This document shows, one piece after another, positions 61,812 to 64,000 of a stretch of DNA of 64,000 bases. The position numbers and the translations under genes are program-made. The stretch is from positions 37,598,427-37,662,426 of the forward strand of contig OX442315.1 of NCBI GenBank assembly GCA_949358305.1, written 5' to 3'. This DNA is from Strigamia acuminata. Taxonomy: Eukaryota; Arthropoda; Chilopoda; Geophilomorpha; Linotaeniidae. The notes below the pieces were generated by a model. The model saw only the letters and a program-made list of their open reading frames with translations, had not been told where the DNA came from and did not search any database. How positions within the stretch are numbered: the stretch's first letter is position 1; every line of letters begins with the position of its first letter.

Positions 61812-62484
61812 CTTCTTTGAATATTGCGCACACTGCGCTGTCGCCATCTAGGATGATTCCTCCAAACTTGTAAAGTTCTCGCAAAATGCAATAGATGGCG
61901 GCATGCTGTAACAACTCAAATAAAAATTTGAATTGATACGATAAATCTGTATATTTTTAATGCGCTAATATTAGTAACGAAGAAATAAATTTGTTTTAAA
62001 TTGCTTAGAATATTACGCAAATATGCTGGCGCCATCTCGGAGTATTCATACGAACCTGCAAAGTTCAGACGAAATCCGCTAGATGGCAACCCAATAATCT
62101 GGCATGTCAATACGTCATCTTACAATAACTCAAATAAAAATTAGGTTTATTACCAGAAATCCTTTTATTTTCATTGCCTTAATCTTAAAACAAATTGAAA
62201 AACTTAAAATAAAATCGTTTTGTTAACTCGGAATAATAAGCCGAAAGCTCTAGCGCCATCTTGTGCGATTTCTACGAACTTGCAAAGTTCGGACGAAATC
62301 TATTAGATGGCGCAGACAATAATTACTTGATTTTACCGATTTGATATAATAAATTTGCGTTGAAATACACATAAAACACAACAAAAAGAAGAAGAAAAAG
62401 CCAATATATATCTAAATATACAAAACACTTAATCTTCGCTCACAACAGCGTCATCCATTGGACATATATAATTTGTTTACAGTA

Positions 62485-63083
62485 ATGGCGTCGGATGTTA
62501 GGCGCCGAGTTGAACGAATTACTCGTTTACACGTTTGGATTACATTCCTCTGCTTGCTGGGTCTTTCACTATCATTCTACGCCTACTACGTTGAAGTACA
62601 AAAAGCCCACGATAAGAAATACACAGCATTATGCGACATCAGCGAACACATGAGTTGCTCCAAAGTGTTCAACTCGGAAATACCAAAATTACCATTTCAA
62701 TCAAAAACTCGGAATTAATTTCTTTTTCCTCCTAGATACGGCAAAGGCTTCGGAATACTGGATAAAATCGTGGGCAAGAACTCCCTGTTTCACCAACCAA
62801 ACGGAATTTATGGAATGTTATTTTACCTCACATTCCCAATCATTGCTAAGCGACGAGCAAAATCAAAAAGGAAAAAATTAATTTTTGTTTCGTCCACAGC
62901 TTATTACGATTCGCTCTTTTCAGTAATTTAATGACGACTTACCTGGCCGCTATTTTGTACTTTGTGCTATACGACTTTTGCCTGGTTTGCGTGTCGACTT
63001 ACGTCATTAACGCCGTGTTGATGGCGCTGAGTTTTAAAAAATTGTCCATAATGAAGTCTGATGCGCGGAAAAAAATTAAATAA
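62485..63083 (+). CDS. VKORC1: VKOR family quinone reductase, 3 exons, no canonical donors
   Basis: Membrane thiol oxidoreductase reducing vitamin K epoxide or quinones in the ER. Coding blocks: 62485-62675, 62736-62870, 62900-63083. The first has a membrane segment ([19 protein letters not shown]) and the loop cysteines ([11 protein letters not shown]); the second reads YGKGFGIL and [13 protein letters not shown]; the third has two membrane segments and the redox pair in [14 protein letters not shown]. The order, spacing and cysteines match the family. The acceptors are good (cctcctag, gtccacag), but neither donor is GT: phase demands GG at 62676 and GA at 62871, and the second gap is only 29 bases, too short for an ordinary intron. 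Reading through stops at 62716. Non-canonical splicing, sequence errors or decay are all possible. VKORC1 and VKORC1L1 cannot be told apart. Confidence 0.75.
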
Positions 63084-63132
63084 ATAAACTCCGATGTTTA
63101 TTACGATAAGAGTAATAAAAGGAATTCATATT

Positions 63133-63799
<667 letters not shown>

Positions 63800-64000
63800 C
63801 TGAGATAATCACGCCGTGTAGCAATTACGCGTCTGTCAAAATTGTAACGAATTTTCTATATAAATTTAAAATTTCGGTCTAAATACGGCGCAATGTCGCA
63901 CCAATATCCTCGAAGAAATGTTTTGGCTCATTGGGTTCTGTTTTACTAACCTATTTATGTCTGAAAAACATTAAGGAGTGTTTTATTCTCAAAAATGTGA
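63800..64000. other. GTF2H3 intron at the window edge
   Basis: Upstream of the YMNFMN exon the minus strand has a good acceptor but no recognised next exon before the edge. Confidence 0.4.

Larger units (their letters stand above)
59990..62335. repeat. Dispersed ~180-bp repeats with GCGCCATCT / AGATGGC ends
   Basis: Related copies at 59996-60175, about 60340-60400 (part), 61843-61960, 62028-62200 and 62245-62330. Each pairs a gcgccatc word with a tagatggc word about 60 bp later, often followed by acgtcat-ttacaataactc and aatttattaccagaaatcc. They flank the 139-aa gene and sit just before VKOR. Confidence 0.7.

Overview
This is an AT-rich metazoan nuclear window. An arthropod is my best guess, from short compact introns, a mixed DNA-transposon and LTR-element load and a TTAGG-like tract at 45.5 kb, but no single marker proves it. 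Three complete multi-exon housekeeping genes can be spliced by eye with GT-AG introns and correct phase: NPL4/NPLOC4 (minus, 14 exons, 608 aa), translation termination factor eRF3/GSPT (minus, 11 exons, 568 aa) and LUC7L3 (plus, 9 exons, 481 aa). eRF3 and LUC7L3 diverge from a shared intergenic region of about 0.5 kb. A small intact 4-exon gene of unknown function (minus, 139 aa) lies at 61.1-61.8 kb.

Layout. 1-1890 is the end of a 30-bp satellite array with a 540-bp higher-order repeat. 2.5-13.8 kb is a transposon pile: two Tc1-like elements (one with ~240-bp inverted repeats and a MITE inside its transposase), copia fragments, a 3852-bp copia-like element with both LTRs, primer site and 5-bp target duplication, and several MITEs. 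15.3 kb holds one candidate first exon. 18.7-24.6 kb is NPL4. 25-29.3 kb is another transposon pile, with a copia RT remnant split off by a foldback element and a hAT element containing a MITE. 30.7-42.7 kb holds eRF3 and LUC7L3, with MITEs confined to introns. 43-53 kb is repeats: GCGCGACA inverted motifs, a gypsy-like relic, a piggyBac-type foldback and MITEs.

The right end (54-64 kb) behaves differently. It carries recognisable exons of ELL, DIS3L2, VKOR and TFIIH p34 (GTF2H3), and every one has a defect. ELL has three frameshifts, all at homopolymers. DIS3L2 has in-frame stops and a short deletion. VKOR lacks a usable GT donor at both introns. GTF2H3 has a 10-bp tandem duplication that breaks the frame. 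Minisatellites and dispersed repeats fill the space between them. Either this block is a decaying segmental duplication, or part of it is low-quality assembly; the homopolymer pattern in ELL favours sequence error there, while the nonsense codons in DIS3L2 favour true decay.

Functionally, the genes are unlinked housekeeping functions: ubiquitin/p97 protein extraction (NPL4), translation termination (eRF3), splice-site selection (LUC7L3), Pol II elongation (ELL), RNA decay (DIS3L2), quinone/thiol redox (VKOR) and transcription/repair (TFIIH). I found no defence, biosynthetic or otherwise coherent multi-gene system.
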